Part shown: positions 17,286 through 26,309 of the stretch, piece after piece
Numbering within the stretch: position 1 is the stretch's first letter
How the letters are laid out: the number at the start of each line of letters is the position of its first letter
DNA from: Hymenobacter terricola
Lineage (GTDB): Bacteria; Bacteroidota; Bacteroidia; Cytophagales; Hymenobacteraceae
Assembly (NCBI RefSeq): GCF_017921975.2
Contig: NZ_JAGEMO020000064.1
Span: 1-64,000, forward strand
Length of the DNA: 64,000 bases
Direction: 5' to 3'
Notes under the pieces: generated by a model
The model's database searches: none
Told to the model about the DNA's origin: nothing
The model's input: only the letters and a program-made list of their open reading frames with translations
Translations under genes and position numbers: made by a program

Positions 17286-18827
17286 CTAGGTCACGGCGGG
17301 CAGCCGGAGCACCTCTTCGAAGTTGCCCAGCAGCTCTTTGTCGCCATTCGTCACGGCTTCGACCAGCAGCGCACCGCCCACGAACGCGCCTTTCCAGGAC
17401 TCGCCCAGCCCGCCGAAGGCTTCCTCCCGGTCGCCGCGGGAGCGGAGCTTGTTGATGCCAACCTTGAAGGCGCGCACTTCCCGGGCCGTGCGCCGGGCCC
17501 ACTTCAGGTCGTCCGACGCCACGGCCGCCACCAGCGCCCCGTTGCTGATGTTCATCTCGCCCACCAGCTCCTCCACTCTATCCACCAGCACGATGGAATC
17601 GATGGGGCCGAAGGGCTCTTTGAAATATAATTCGCTTTGGCGCGGCAGGTTCACCAGGGCCCGCGGGGCGCGGTAGGTGCTTCTATCCTGGCCGGGCAGA
17701 AACAGGCTGTCGTCGAGGCGGCCCGCCAGCAGGGGGGTGGCCCTGGTTTTGAGGGCATCGGCGTAGAGGCGGTCGAGGTCCTCGGCCTGGGCCTTGTTGA
17801 TGACGGGGCCGAAGGCGAGGTCGGGCAGCTTGTCGTCGGCCTCATCCATCAGCGTGGGGTTGCCGACTTTCAGGCTGTGTACCACGGTCCAGTACGTTTC
17901 CAGGAATTGCGGAAACAGCCGCCGTTCCACCACGAAGCGCACGTAGGCCGTGCAGCGCTGCTTGCCGTAGTCGTAGCTTTTTTTGAGCTGGTCGCCCAGC
18001 CCGTTCCAGTCCGAAAAATCCCAGATGCCGTAGGCATTCACGCCTTCCATTTCGAACATGAAGCGCTTTTGGGTCTGGGCCAGCGCGTCGGCGATGTTGC
18101 GCCCGTTGTAGCGCCCGCCCACGAAGGAGAGGCCGTCGACGGCGTCGTTTTTCACCAGCACGTCGCTCAGCTCGCCGCCGGGGCCGCTCACCAGCGTCAC
18201 GGGCAGGCCACAGCGGCGGGCCAGGGCGAAGGTCAGGCTCAGGGAAATGAAGCCGCCGTCGGTGGGCGTTTTGGCAATGATGGCATTGCCGCAGAGCACC
18301 TGCACCAGCACGGCGTGCAGCAGCACCGAGAAGGGGTAGTTCCAGGAGGCAATGTTGCTCACCAGGCCCAGCGGCTTGCGCGCGCCCAGCATGCCTTCAA
18401 TGTTGTCGAGGTACCACTGGATGCCGTCGATGCAGCGGTCGATGTCGGTGAAACCCAGCTTGTAGGTTTTGCCGATTTCCCAGATGAGCAGCTTGCCGAT
18501 AAGCTCGGCGTGGACCCGCAGCTGGGTCAGGTAGTCCTGCACTTTGGCACGGCGCTCGTCAAGGTCGGTGGCGGCCCAGGCGGGGGCTTCGCCTTTGGCA
18601 AACAGCACGGCCCGCAGCGCCACATCGCGGCTGAGCATGGGCAAGGCACCCAGCACGGTGCCATCGACGGGCGAAACGAAGGGGCGCGGGGTGCCGGGCT
18701 CCTGCCAGCGCCCTTCGAGCAGGTTCAGGAAACCAGTGCCGTCGGGGGTGAAAACCTCCGGCGCTATCTGCCTGGTCTGGTTCAGCAGCAAGCCGAACTC
18801 GACCTGAGGGGAAATGAGTTTGGGCAT
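17286..18827 (-). CDS. aldehyde dehydrogenase family protein
   Basis: A 513-residue NAD(P)-dependent aldehyde dehydrogenase. Landmarks: ASWNYPFSVLLHA (substrate-channel region), FVGGRYNGR at the cofactor loop, MEGVNA carrying the general-base Glu, and GKQRCTAYVRF with the catalytic Cys; KEPFGPID follows near the C-terminus. The motifs deviate somewhat from the common betaine-aldehyde form, as in the PaaZ-like or coniferyl-type branches, so substrate is not assigned. Full length. It lies in the long minus-strand run of detoxification genes. Confidence 0.88.
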   Translation of the reverse strand: MPKLISPQVEFGLLLNQTRQIAPEVFTPDGTGFLNLLEGRWQEPGTPRPFVSPVDGTVLGALPMLSRDVALRAVLFAKGEAPAWAATDLDERRAKVQDYLTQLRVHAELIGKLLIWEIGKTYKLGFTDIDRCIDGIQWYLDNIEGMLGARKPLGLVSNIASWNYPFSVLLHAVLVQVLCGNAIIAKTPTDGGFISLSLTFALARRCGLPVTLVSGPGGELSDVLVKNDAVDGLSFVGGRYNGRNIADALAQTQKRFMFEMEGVNAYGIWDFSDWNGLGDQLKKSYDYGKQRCTAYVRFVVERRLFPQFLETYWTVVHSLKVGNPTLMDEADDKLPDLAFGPVINKAQAEDLDRLYADALKTRATPLLAGRLDDSLFLPGQDRSTYRAPRALVNLPRQSELYFKEPFGPIDSIVLVDRVEELVGEMNISNGALVAAVASDDLKWARRTAREVRAFKVGINKLRSRGDREEAFGGLGESWKGAFVGGALLVEAVTNGDKELLGNFEEVLRLPAVT

Positions 18828-18944
18828 GGCTGGTCGGCTGGGCGATGAGCAGAAGGCTAAACCTTAGAAATAGCAGAAAGCGCAATGCCCGTCCCGGTAA
18901 TGGGCAGCTCTAAGCAGAGCAGAAAACGCACTACACCAGCGCGC

Positions 18945-19907
18945 TTACACTCCCCGGTAAACCAGGTAAGTAAATAAATCGCTCTTAATCACGAAATTAT
19001 TCCACTTGGCGTCAAAGGCCTTGGTTGGTTTCGCGGCCACCGTTTCGGCGAGGGACTTGCCCTGCTTTTTGAGGGTTTCCACGTTGTGTGTGATGGCAGC
19101 CAGCATGTCCCGGAATTCAATCAGCTGCGCTTTATTCCCAACCGGGCCGTGGCCGGGCACGACAATGGTGGAAGCCGAGACCCGGTTGACGTTGGCGATA
19201 GCGGCCTTGAGCATGCCTTTGATGCTGCCGCCGGTGCTGTAATCGATGAACGGATAGTACCCGTTCCAGAAAGTATCGGCGACGTGTATAACATCGGCAT
19301 TCTCGAAATGCACAAAAATGTCGCAATCCGTGTGCGCCGGGCCATAGTGCTGAAGCCGCAGGGTTTCGCCGTTCATGTTCATGGCGTAGTCCTTCTCAAA
19401 AAGCGTGGTCGGCAGTGCCCCGGCGGGGGCGGGGGGAAAGGTGTAGTTCCAGTCCACTACCCGCACGCTCTGCGACAAGTGCTTTTTGGTGATGGCTTGC
19501 GATATGATATTGGCCCCGGTTTCGTGTACCCAGTTGTTGCCGCTGGCATGGTCGAAGTGCCAGTGGGTACTAATCAGGTGTTCGACGTGCTTGGGACTAA
19601 TGCTGGCCAGGGCCTGCTTAATTTTTGCCTTCGACACGTCAATTCCGGCATCCACCATCATTTTACCCTCCGGCCCGTTAAAAACGAGGATGTTGCCCCC
19701 GGAGCCTTCCAGTACATTGAAGCCAGTTTTCAGCTTCTGAATGGTGATGGGCGATTTTGCCGCTTCTGCGATGATGGTTGTGACGGGGCTGCCGCCCTGG
19801 GCCAATACCTCCCAGGGGGAAAGTATAATGCCGGCGGTAAGAATGCCAGCCGAGGCCAGGAAGCGCCGGCGGGAGAGTTCGTCCGGGTTATTAGCTAAAG
19901 AATTCAT
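18945..19907 (-). CDS. TAT-exported MBL-fold hydrolase
   Basis: A 320-residue protein with a twin-arginine signal (SRRRFLASAG) and hydrophobic stretch ending at VLAQ. The mature domain is a metallo-beta-lactamase fold with THWHFDHASG (HxHxDH), a second His in GPAHTDCDI, Asp in VADTF and a final PGHGPVG. All zinc ligands are present. Relatives are periplasmic hydrolases, including cyclase-like and quinoprotein-relay proteins; true beta-lactamase activity is possible but not indicated. Folded export by TAT fits a metal-loaded enzyme. Confidence 0.87.
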   Translation of the reverse strand: MNSLANNPDELSRRRFLASAGILTAGIILSPWEVLAQGGSPVTTIIAEAAKSPITIQKLKTGFNVLEGSGGNILVFNGPEGKMMVDAGIDVSKAKIKQALASISPKHVEHLISTHWHFDHASGNNWVHETGANIISQAITKKHLSQSVRVVDWNYTFPPAPAGALPTTLFEKDYAMNMNGETLRLQHYGPAHTDCDIFVHFENADVIHVADTFWNGYYPFIDYSTGGSIKGMLKAAIANVNRVSASTIVVPGHGPVGNKAQLIEFRDMLAAITHNVETLKKQGKSLAETVAAKPTKAFDAKWNNFVIKSDLFTYLVYRGV

Positions 19908-20103
19908 CAGTCCTGGGTTTTAGAAGTGTGAATGCAAGCGGCGTTGACTTTTTTCCAAGCAGGCGGTACGGTTCCCGGGCGCGCCAAGCAGTGCTGCCAG
20001 GAGGCATGGCCCTGGTAGCCCGCATCAGCACATTTTCACTGCGCCTGTTGGGGAGATTATGCGCCGCAAAGGCGGCGGGTGCCTGGTGGTACCAGGCCGG
20101 TTA

Positions 20104-21045
20104 TCAGGCAGGCAGGGCTGGTCCCTCTTCCGGGGTATTTACCGGGGGGTTGAACGGGGAGTAGCCCTCAAACTCCCAGCGGAAGGGCAGCGCGTGGTAC
20201 AGGGTGCGGGCTTCCTCCACCCGGAAAGTCAGCACCCGTTCCGCGCCGGGGTATTGTTGGGCGTGGGCTTCGTCCCACTCAATGCGGCCCTGGCCGGTGA
20301 GCTGAAGCACGTGGCCGGTCGCAAAATCGGGGAATACCAGGCCCGCCCGCGCGTCCAGCGTAAGGTTGCCCAGCGACTGGAACATGCCGTTGCCGTTGTA
20401 ATCGGGCCATTGCAGGGTGTGCGCATCCAGCACGCGCACGAAGCCGGGCAGGCCACCGCGGTGCGACACGTCGAGGCCGTCGCGGGCGTGAGCGGTGGCC
20501 AGAAAAAACGTGTCGGCCGCCGAAATCCACGCCCTGAGGTCGGGGGGCAGCAGCGGCGTTACGGGGCCAGCTTGGGGCGCAGCTTCCGGGGCCGGCCGCA
20601 GCTGCCATTCCCGTGCCTGGATGTATCTCGGACAGTTGAAAAAGACTTCTTCCAGGGCCACGACTATCCCATCCCCGGTCAGGTGAGCGCGGCCGTTGAG
20701 GCGGATGCGCCGGCGTCGCTCGAAATCAACCACCGTGGTGCCCACGGCCGGGTTAATGGCCAGGTTGGCGGTCAGCACGTCGCCGGGCACGGGCCGGGCC
20801 GCGATGCGCAAGGTATGGGCATCGGGGATTTGCAGAAAACCGGGCTTGCCGGCGAGCACCGAGGCCCATAGTCGGCCATGCTCGTCGGCGCTGCTTATCA
20901 CCAATAGCGGTTCAGCGGCCATGAAGGCCCGGGCCTGGAGCGGAAACTCCGTTTGCAGGATTTGCGCCAGATGGGCCGCTATGGGCCGGGTGCCGGCTTT
21001 TTCCTGCACCGCTACTTCACCACTGTGATAAGGAGTTGTTTTCAT
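20104..21045 (-). CDS. pyridoxamine 5'-phosphate oxidase-like FMN-binding protein
   Basis: A 313-residue protein with two split-barrel halves. The first includes ASVLAGKPGFL and the second FFLATAHARDGLDVSHRGG, GFVRVLD and GNGMFQSLGNL, the recognisable FMN-binding core of the PNPOx-like family. This group of long, two-module proteins is usually annotated as a flavin-nucleotide-binding oxidoreductase; it is not the vitamin B6 biosynthetic enzyme. Cytoplasmic. Start is the first ATG and gives a family-like N-terminus. Confidence 0.82.
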   Translation of the reverse strand: MKTTPYHSGEVAVQEKAGTRPIAAHLAQILQTEFPLQARAFMAAEPLLVISSADEHGRLWASVLAGKPGFLQIPDAHTLRIAARPVPGDVLTANLAINPAVGTTVVDFERRRRIRLNGRAHLTGDGIVVALEEVFFNCPRYIQAREWQLRPAPEAAPQAGPVTPLLPPDLRAWISAADTFFLATAHARDGLDVSHRGGLPGFVRVLDAHTLQWPDYNGNGMFQSLGNLTLDARAGLVFPDFATGHVLQLTGQGRIEWDEAHAQQYPGAERVLTFRVEEARTLYHALPFRWEFEGYSPFNPPVNTPEEGPALPA

Positions 21046-21111
21046 GCACCGATGGTGAATCCGAATTGTTAAAGACCAGGCCCCCGAAGCAGGGAGAGCA
21101 AATTACGGGCA

Positions 21112-21537
21112 TTATTGCTCAGCTACTTCAATCAGCGGCGGCGGCCCCCAGATAGGAATGTCCGCGGCCGTTAGCAGGGGATAAGCCGATGAAAACCCGC
21201 CTATGTACGGCACCAACTTACCGATTACGACGCGCGCAAGGCCCGTGTGGCGAATAACATAGGCGCACAGAATGCAGGGCTCGTGGTTGGTGTAAAGCGT
21301 GGCGCCGGGCAGCTTGGGCTGGTGCCGGGCCAGGCAGGCGGCCCGGATGGCTACCACCTCGGCGTGGCAGGTGATATCCTGCGCCCGGCGGCTGCTTTCC
21401 TGGCCTTCCGCGATTACCACACCATCCATCACAATCAGCGCGCCAACGGCCGACTCGCCCTGCCGGGCGGCGGCCGCGCCCAGCTCCCGGCAGCGCTGCA
21501 AGTAGTACCCGGAGTCAGGAGCGAGGGGCACATTCAT
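21112..21537 (-). CDS. nucleoside/nucleobase deaminase (CMP/dCMP-type)
   Basis: About 141 residues from the ATG at 21535-21537. The zinc site is intact: CHAEVVAI (His ligand and the proton-shuttle Glu) and PCILC (two Cys ligands). Spacing fits the tRNA-adenosine / guanine / cytosine deaminase superfamily. Many such stand-alone enzymes in Bacteroidota act on guanine or other bases; the exact substrate is not readable. It starts 66 bp before the end of the PNPOx-like gene on the same strand and could be co-transcribed. Confidence 0.83.
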   Translation of the reverse strand: MNVPLAPDSGYYLQRCRELGAAAARQGESAVGALIVMDGVVIAEGQESSRRAQDITCHAEVVAIRAACLARHQPKLPGATLYTNHEPCILCAYVIRHTGLARVVIGKLVPYIGGFSSAYPLLTAADIPIWGPPPLIEVAEQ

Positions 21538-21693
21538 GGGCAACGAGGAGTTCGGTTAGTCAGCGGCTGCCTACCGACCCAAATAGCGGAACCAGCAAGC
21601 TTGAGTAAGCACAACCGGTGTCGCCCGGACCCGTTCAGCTCCGGGCGCGGCGGTGCGGCGCATAACCTACGCGGCCACTATTCCGGTGCCGGC

Positions 21694-22491
21694 TTAACGG
21701 GTAGTGGCCACCGAGGCAGGCAGCTTCTGCGTGGCCTCCACGATAAAGTCCGCCACTTTTTTCGGCTGCGAAACCATGGATACGTGGCTGGAATTCAGCT
21801 CGAGGCTGGTGGCTTTAATCATTTTGGCTTCGGCGCGTTCGAGTTCCGGGTCAATGCTGCGGTCGAGCTTGGCGATGATGCACCAGGACGGTTTGGTTTT
21901 CCAGGCCGCGGCCGTCACTTTTTCGGTGGTATAGGTCTTGGCCCACGGCACCTGGGTGGCATACATCACTTTCCGTTCGGTGGCTGGCACATCCTGGGCA
22001 AAATTCTCGTTCATTCCTTTGAGGGAGAGGGACAAAAAACCGGCGGCATCCTCCCGGACTTCGGCATTGCCCGGGGCCGGATGACCTTCCACAACATCGA
22101 CCACCGACTGCCCTTCTTTGGGAATCAAGGCCGAGATGTAGAACAGTCCCGCCACTTTCGGGTCAGTACCAACTTCGGTAATGACCATGCCCGCGGAGGA
22201 ATGGCCCACCAGCAGCACCGGGCCATCCATGAGCGCCAGGGCCCGCCGGGTGGCGGCAATGTCGTCGGCCATGGACAGCATCGGGTTCTGAACGGAAATG
22301 ACGTTGAGCCCCCTGGCTTGCAACATAGCAATGACCTGGACCCAACAAGAGCCATCGGCGTAGGCCCCGTGCACGAACACCACGTTTTTCACGCCTTTGG
22401 CGGGGAGCTGGGCCTGCGCCCGGGCAGGAACGGAGCAGCACAGCAGCAAAGCGAGCAAGCCGCCCAGGGCTAGTTGTTTGAAGGGAAACAT
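21694..22491 (-). CDS. secreted alpha/beta hydrolase (salicylate-esterase-like)
   Basis: A 265-residue protein with a signal peptide (GGLLALLLCCSVPARAQA) and an alpha/beta-hydrolase fold: oxyanion HGAYADG, nucleophile elbow GHSSAG (Ser), and a C-terminal His (SSHVSM) with Asp upstream. The NVVFVHGAYADGSCW start is typical of the family that includes salicylate esterase and EstC-like enzymes. Periplasmic. It follows the DUF6130 gene by 127 bp in the same direction. Confidence 0.87.
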   Translation of the reverse strand: MFPFKQLALGGLLALLLCCSVPARAQAQLPAKGVKNVVFVHGAYADGSCWVQVIAMLQARGLNVISVQNPMLSMADDIAATRRALALMDGPVLLVGHSSAGMVITEVGTDPKVAGLFYISALIPKEGQSVVDVVEGHPAPGNAEVREDAAGFLSLSLKGMNENFAQDVPATERKVMYATQVPWAKTYTTEKVTAAAWKTKPSWCIIAKLDRSIDPELERAEAKMIKATSLELNSSHVSMVSQPKKVADFIVEATQKLPASVATTR

Positions 22492-22618
22492 AGCAGGGGG
22501 TTTTTGAGTGATAAAAGGTGAGATGCCAGAACTGGCTAGCCGGTTCCGGCGAGTGGGTGGGGAGTGCGGGAGCTTAACTGCTAAGCCGTTTTACCTCCAG
22601 GCGCGGACCACGTCCACT

Positions 22619-23086
22619 TTAAGGTTTGGCCGCGTCGGCACCCTTCTTGGCGGGCACCACGAAATTGACCGTTTGCCGGCCGATAATCTTGTGGGTCGGG
22701 TCGGCCAGCTCAATCAGCAGGCGGTGCGGGCCCGGCGGAAAACCGTTCAGGGTAATCGGCTCGTTGCTGGCATCGAGCCAGTGCCAGGGCGCGTCATCCA
22801 CCGTCAGGTGCAGGTGCCCGATGCGCGGGGAAACATCCAGGGCCGCCGGCCCATATACGGGCACGATGTGAAGGTTCTCGGTGCGGTATTGAATTACCAC
22901 CCGGCCCAGGGCCAGCGGTTCGGGCAGGGGCGGGTCGACCACCAGCTTGGCCGGGGGCTCGGAGGCCAGCGGCACCACTGCCGCCTGTCCGCGCACCTCG
23001 TGGGCCGAAGCCTGGGCCGAAGCACTCATGGCCAGCCCCAGAACCAGGCAGGCAGGCAGCAGCAAGTACAGGATGGATTGTTCCAT
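22619..23086 (-). CDS. DUF6130 family exported protein
   Basis: About 155 residues from the ATG at 23084-23086. An N-terminal hydrophobic signal (LYLLLPACLVLGLAMSASAQA) is followed by a beta-rich domain with HIVPVYGPAALDVSPRIGHLHL and GPHRLLIELADP, a form often seen beside copper proteins in Bacteroidota. Function unknown; the HLH stretch could bind metal. It lies 40 bp downstream of the TauE gene. A decayed second copy of the same gene is found at 28670-28852, in front of the multicopper oxidase. Confidence 0.78.
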   Translation of the reverse strand: MEQSILYLLLPACLVLGLAMSASAQASAHEVRGQAAVVPLASEPPAKLVVDPPLPEPLALGRVVIQYRTENLHIVPVYGPAALDVSPRIGHLHLTVDDAPWHWLDASNEPITLNGFPPGPHRLLIELADPTHKIIGRQTVNFVVPAKKGADAAKP

Positions 23087-23126
23087 GGCGTTGGGAGTAG
23101 GAGTGATGATGGGGATGCCGCCCTGG

Positions 23127-23918
23127 TCAGGCGGGAAGCAGGTAGACGGAGACGAACAGGTAGAGGCTGATGCCCACGCCGGCGGCCACGATGCCCCGGT
23201 GCAGCCAGGCCCCGTTGAGCCGGTGGCCGTAGCGGCCGCCGGCCCAGCCGCCCGCAATGGCCCCGGATGTCATCACCAGCACCTGGGGCCACAGCACGAT
23301 GCCCGACATCAGGTACACGCCGGCCGTCACGGCCCCGTTGCAGAGCGCCAACTGCACCCTCAGTGCATTGATGGCGTGGCGGTTGCGCATACCGGCCAGG
23401 CTCAGCGAGGCCAGCAGCACCAGGCCGAGGTTGGCCCCGAAGTAGCCGCCGTACACGCCGATGAGCAGTTGGCTGAGCAGCACCCCGGCCGTGAGCGGAG
23501 GGACCATGCTTCCCGCCTCGGGGGGGCTGTCGGACACCCGCCGCCGGGCCACCACCTGGCCGCTGCCTGCAAACAGCAGCGTCGTGGCCAAGATGAGGAA
23601 GGGCACTAAGTGCATAAACACCCGGGGCGGCGTGCGCAGCATCAGCAAAGCGCCCATCACCGCGCCCGTCGCGGTAATAAGCAGGAGCCAGGCCACCGAC
23701 CGGCGGTGCGGCACCGGGGGGCGGGAGGCGGCCAGCACACTGGCCAGAAAGCCGGGCCATAGCGCCACGGCAATCATGGCATTGGCCCGCAGCGGTGGCA
23801 CGTGATTGAACACCAACGGCGGCAGCAGGCTGAGGAAGCCGCCCCCGCCGGCTACGGCATTGAGGCCGCCGCCAATCACGGCGGCCCCAAATAACAAGCC
23901 GGCTTCAGCTTCGCTCAT
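23127..23918 (-). CDS. TauE/SafE family (TSUP) permease
   Basis: A 263-residue integral membrane protein with about eight hydrophobic segments and the two TSUP half-signatures, GGGLNAVAGGGGFLSLLPPL near the N-terminus and GVYGGYFGANLGLVLLASL in the middle. Members export sulfite, sulfoacetate or other organosulfur anions; no substrate can be assigned here. The gene starts 13 bp after the end of the upstream alpha/beta hydrolase, indicating co-transcription. The last codons of this gene are part of the segment duplicated near 28.87-28.94 kb. Confidence 0.85.
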   Translation of the reverse strand: MSEAEAGLLFGAAVIGGGLNAVAGGGGFLSLLPPLVFNHVPPLRANAMIAVALWPGFLASVLAASRPPVPHRRSVAWLLLITATGAVMGALLMLRTPPRVFMHLVPFLILATTLLFAGSGQVVARRRVSDSPPEAGSMVPPLTAGVLLSQLLIGVYGGYFGANLGLVLLASLSLAGMRNRHAINALRVQLALCNGAVTAGVYLMSGIVLWPQVLVMTSGAIAGGWAGGRYGHRLNGAWLHRGIVAAGVGISLYLFVSVYLLPA

Positions 23919-23931
23919 CGGTTGGGGCGAG

Positions 23932-24834
23932 CTATTGGCTGGCTGCGCTACCAGCTAGTACCTGCTTGGGAGCTGCCTGGCTCACATTCTTGGTCAGGAA
24001 GGCGTCAATCAGCTGGGCCACGTTCTTGTGCTCTTCCTCCAGCACAAAGTGTCCCGTATCAAGCAGGTGCAGCTCGGCGTTGGGCAAATCCCGCAAGTAA
24101 GGATGCGCGCCCGAAGGCGGGAATACGTAGTCGTTTTTGCCCCAGGTGATGAGCATCGGCGGCTTGTGCTCCCGGAAATAAGCCTGCCAGGCCGGGTACA
24201 GCGGCGGATTCGACCCGTAGGAAGTGAACAGCTGGTATTGCACCGCGTCGTTGCCGGGCCGGTCCAGCAGGGCCTGGTCCAGGGTGTAGGTGTCCGGGCT
24301 GAGGCTTTCCACGTCCCGCATGCCGTTGGCATACTGCCAGTAGGTCTTTTCGAAGGTGAACAGCTCGCCAATTTTGTTCACCACGGACGGGGTCTTGTTG
24401 TCCTTCCAATAGGCCTTGATGGGGTCCCAAAAGGTTTCCAGGCCTTCGTCGTAGGCATTGCCGTTCTGCACGATGAGCGCGTCAATCCATTCCGGGTGGT
24501 GCGCGGCGATGCGGAAGCCAACCGGGGCCCCGTAGTCCATCACGTAGATGCTCATCTTTTTAATACCCAGCTGCATCACAAAGTTTTCTATCAGGGTGGC
24601 CAGGTTGTCGAACGTGTATTCGTACTGGGTCACGCTCGGAAAGCTGCTTTGCCCAAAGCCGGGATAATCCGGGGCTACCAGGTGGTACCGGTCTTCCAGG
24701 TCCCGCATCAGCTCGCGGTACATGAAGGAAGACGTTGGAAATCCGTGCAGCAGCAGGATGGTTGGTTTCGTTGGGTCACCGGTCTCGCGGTAAAAAATGT
24801 CGAGCTCGTTGACTCTTGCTTTTTTATATTTCAT
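23932..24834 (-). CDS. alpha/beta hydrolase, haloalkane dehalogenase / epoxide hydrolase-like
   Basis: A 300-residue cytoplasmic hydrolase: [10 protein letters not shown] oxyanion loop, nucleophile Asp in [10 protein letters not shown] (about residue 105), and a C-terminal GHFVLEE with the base His. Asp rather than Ser at the elbow places it with haloalkane dehalogenases and epoxide hydrolases, which form an alkyl-enzyme ester. Dehalogenase halide-stabilising Trp/Asn cannot be confirmed. It is followed 13 bp later by the TauE permease gene. Confidence 0.86.
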   Translation of the reverse strand: MKYKKARVNELDIFYRETGDPTKPTILLLHGFPTSSFMYRELMRDLEDRYHLVAPDYPGFGQSSFPSVTQYEYTFDNLATLIENFVMQLGIKKMSIYVMDYGAPVGFRIAAHHPEWIDALIVQNGNAYDEGLETFWDPIKAYWKDNKTPSVVNKIGELFTFEKTYWQYANGMRDVESLSPDTYTLDQALLDRPGNDAVQYQLFTSYGSNPPLYPAWQAYFREHKPPMLITWGKNDYVFPPSGAHPYLRDLPNAELHLLDTGHFVLEEEHKNVAQLIDAFLTKNVSQAAPKQVLAGSAASQ

Positions 24835-24911
24835 GACAAAACGATTTAAAAGTTGATGGCAGGAAAACCGGGCGGGACCGCCGCCCCGCCCGGTACCAGG
24901 CAGCAGGCAGC

Positions 24912-25922
24912 CTACCCCAGGTATTTTCTGAGCTCAGCCGCCCCATGCACGAACAAATCCTTGGCAGCGGGCACGTCGGCCAAGCCATTCAGCAGGCCGA
25001 AGTCGTGAATCACCCCGTTGTAGCGGATGGTGGTGGCCGTCACGCCGGCCTCGCGCAGCTTGCGGCCGTAGGCCTCGCCCTCATCCCGCAAAACATCGTT
25101 TTCCGCCACCTGAATCAGGGCCGGCGGTAGTCCCTGCAGCTGTTCCTTGGTGGCTTGCAGCGGCGAGGCGTGGATGTCCTTGCGCTTTTCAGGGTCTTTG
25201 ATGTACATGTCGTACATCCACTTCATGAGGGGTGTGGTCAGAAACCGGTCCTGCCCGAATGCCTGGTACGACCCGGTCTCGAAGTTGGCATCCACAATGG
25301 GCCACATCATGATTTGCAGCTTGATGTGGGGGCCGCCCTGCTCCTTGGCCTGCATGCAGGTGACGGTCGTCATGTTGCCGCCCACGCTGTTGCCCACCAC
25401 GGCCAGGTTCTGGCCGTCCACGTTGATTTCCAGCCCGTGCTCGGCCACCCACTTCGTGGCGGCGTAGATTTCGTGGATGGCCTGCGGGAAGGCGGCGTCC
25501 GGGGTGCGGGTGTAGTTGACAAAAACGGCGGCAAAACCCGACAGCACCACCAACTCGCGCACCATGCGCTGGTGGGTGGGGAAGTCGCCCAGCACCCAGC
25601 CCCCGCCGTGGATGAACATAAACACGGGCAGGGTTCCGGTGGCGTCGGCCGGCCGCACGATGTTCAGCAACACGGTATAACCGTCCTGGGTTATGGTCTT
25701 TTCAGTAACTTTAATGCCCGACAAATCGATTTTGACGGCGTTTTGGGCGTCGACCAGAGCCTGCCGCGCCTGGACGGCGGTTAAGGTTTCCAGGCCCGGT
25801 CCGCCCGAGTTCAGGCCCTTGAGAAACTCTCGCACCTGCGGGTCCAGGTTGGGGTCGGTGGCATAGTCCCGCACGGTCACGGGAGGGTGGGTTTCCATGA
25901 GCAAAGATTCGGTGCTGTTCAT
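24912..25922 (-). CDS. alpha/beta hydrolase of the hormone-sensitive-lipase family
   Basis: A 336-residue esterase. The HSL signature [10 protein letters not shown] supplies the oxyanion hole, GNSVGGN the serine nucleophile, and [10 protein letters not shown] and HDFGLL the Asp and His. No signal peptide. It accepts short acyl esters in relatives. It is the first gene of the minus-strand run towards 16 kb, with a 77-bp gap to the next hydrolase, and element B of the 21-bp-spaced repeat set lies about 280 bp upstream, suggesting AraC-type control. Confidence 0.86.
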   Translation of the reverse strand: MNSTESLLMETHPPVTVRDYATDPNLDPQVREFLKGLNSGGPGLETLTAVQARQALVDAQNAVKIDLSGIKVTEKTITQDGYTVLLNIVRPADATGTLPVFMFIHGGGWVLGDFPTHQRMVRELVVLSGFAAVFVNYTRTPDAAFPQAIHEIYAATKWVAEHGLEINVDGQNLAVVGNSVGGNMTTVTCMQAKEQGGPHIKLQIMMWPIVDANFETGSYQAFGQDRFLTTPLMKWMYDMYIKDPEKRKDIHASPLQATKEQLQGLPPALIQVAENDVLRDEGEAYGRKLREAGVTATTIRYNGVIHDFGLLNGLADVPAAKDLFVHGAAELRKYLG

Positions 25923-26309
25923 AGTGAAATGGGGGTTAGAATGAGTAACTGTGGTGGCAAAAAGAAGACAGGCTATCAGCAGGAAGCCCGGAAAGTGACG
26001 ACGGCACCAGGCCGGCGTGAGAGGATGCCACGACTGGAAATTTTCCGACGACAGCTTTCTCTTCAGGGCTTAATCAGGAAATGCTGCTGCCATTAGCATC
26101 AGCAGAATTATTCTTGGGCCCGCCGGCTAGTCAAGGCGGGAATGGCGTTGCGTATTAGGTAGTTGAGGATGTAAAGTTGGCTTTCGCTCCTACCGGTTGA
26201 AATGGACAATTGCCGCTTTGGCTTAGACAATTGGACCATTTGCATGACTGACCGGGCGTGGCGTGGTGCAGGGCAGTAAATAAGCCAGCTCAGAAGCGAC
26301 AAATGCGTT
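25923..26309. other. intergenic region with AraC-type element
   Basis: 387 bp between the HSL-type esterase start and the end of the multicopper oxidase. It holds the element at 26199-26245 and no recognisable gene. Confidence 0.5.
26199..26245. promoter_or_regulatory. AraC-type direct-repeat site B
   Basis: GGACAA (26204-26209) and AGACAA (26225-26230) start 21 bp apart, with a third half-site GGACCA at 26233-26238. The stretch between the half-sites is the same as in the arms at 38049 and 38134 apart from one base, so the whole site rather than just half-sites is conserved. Confidence 0.6.

Noticed and set aside
17637-18848. 403-codon plus-strand frame
   Set aside because: Antisense to the aldehyde dehydrogenase gene.
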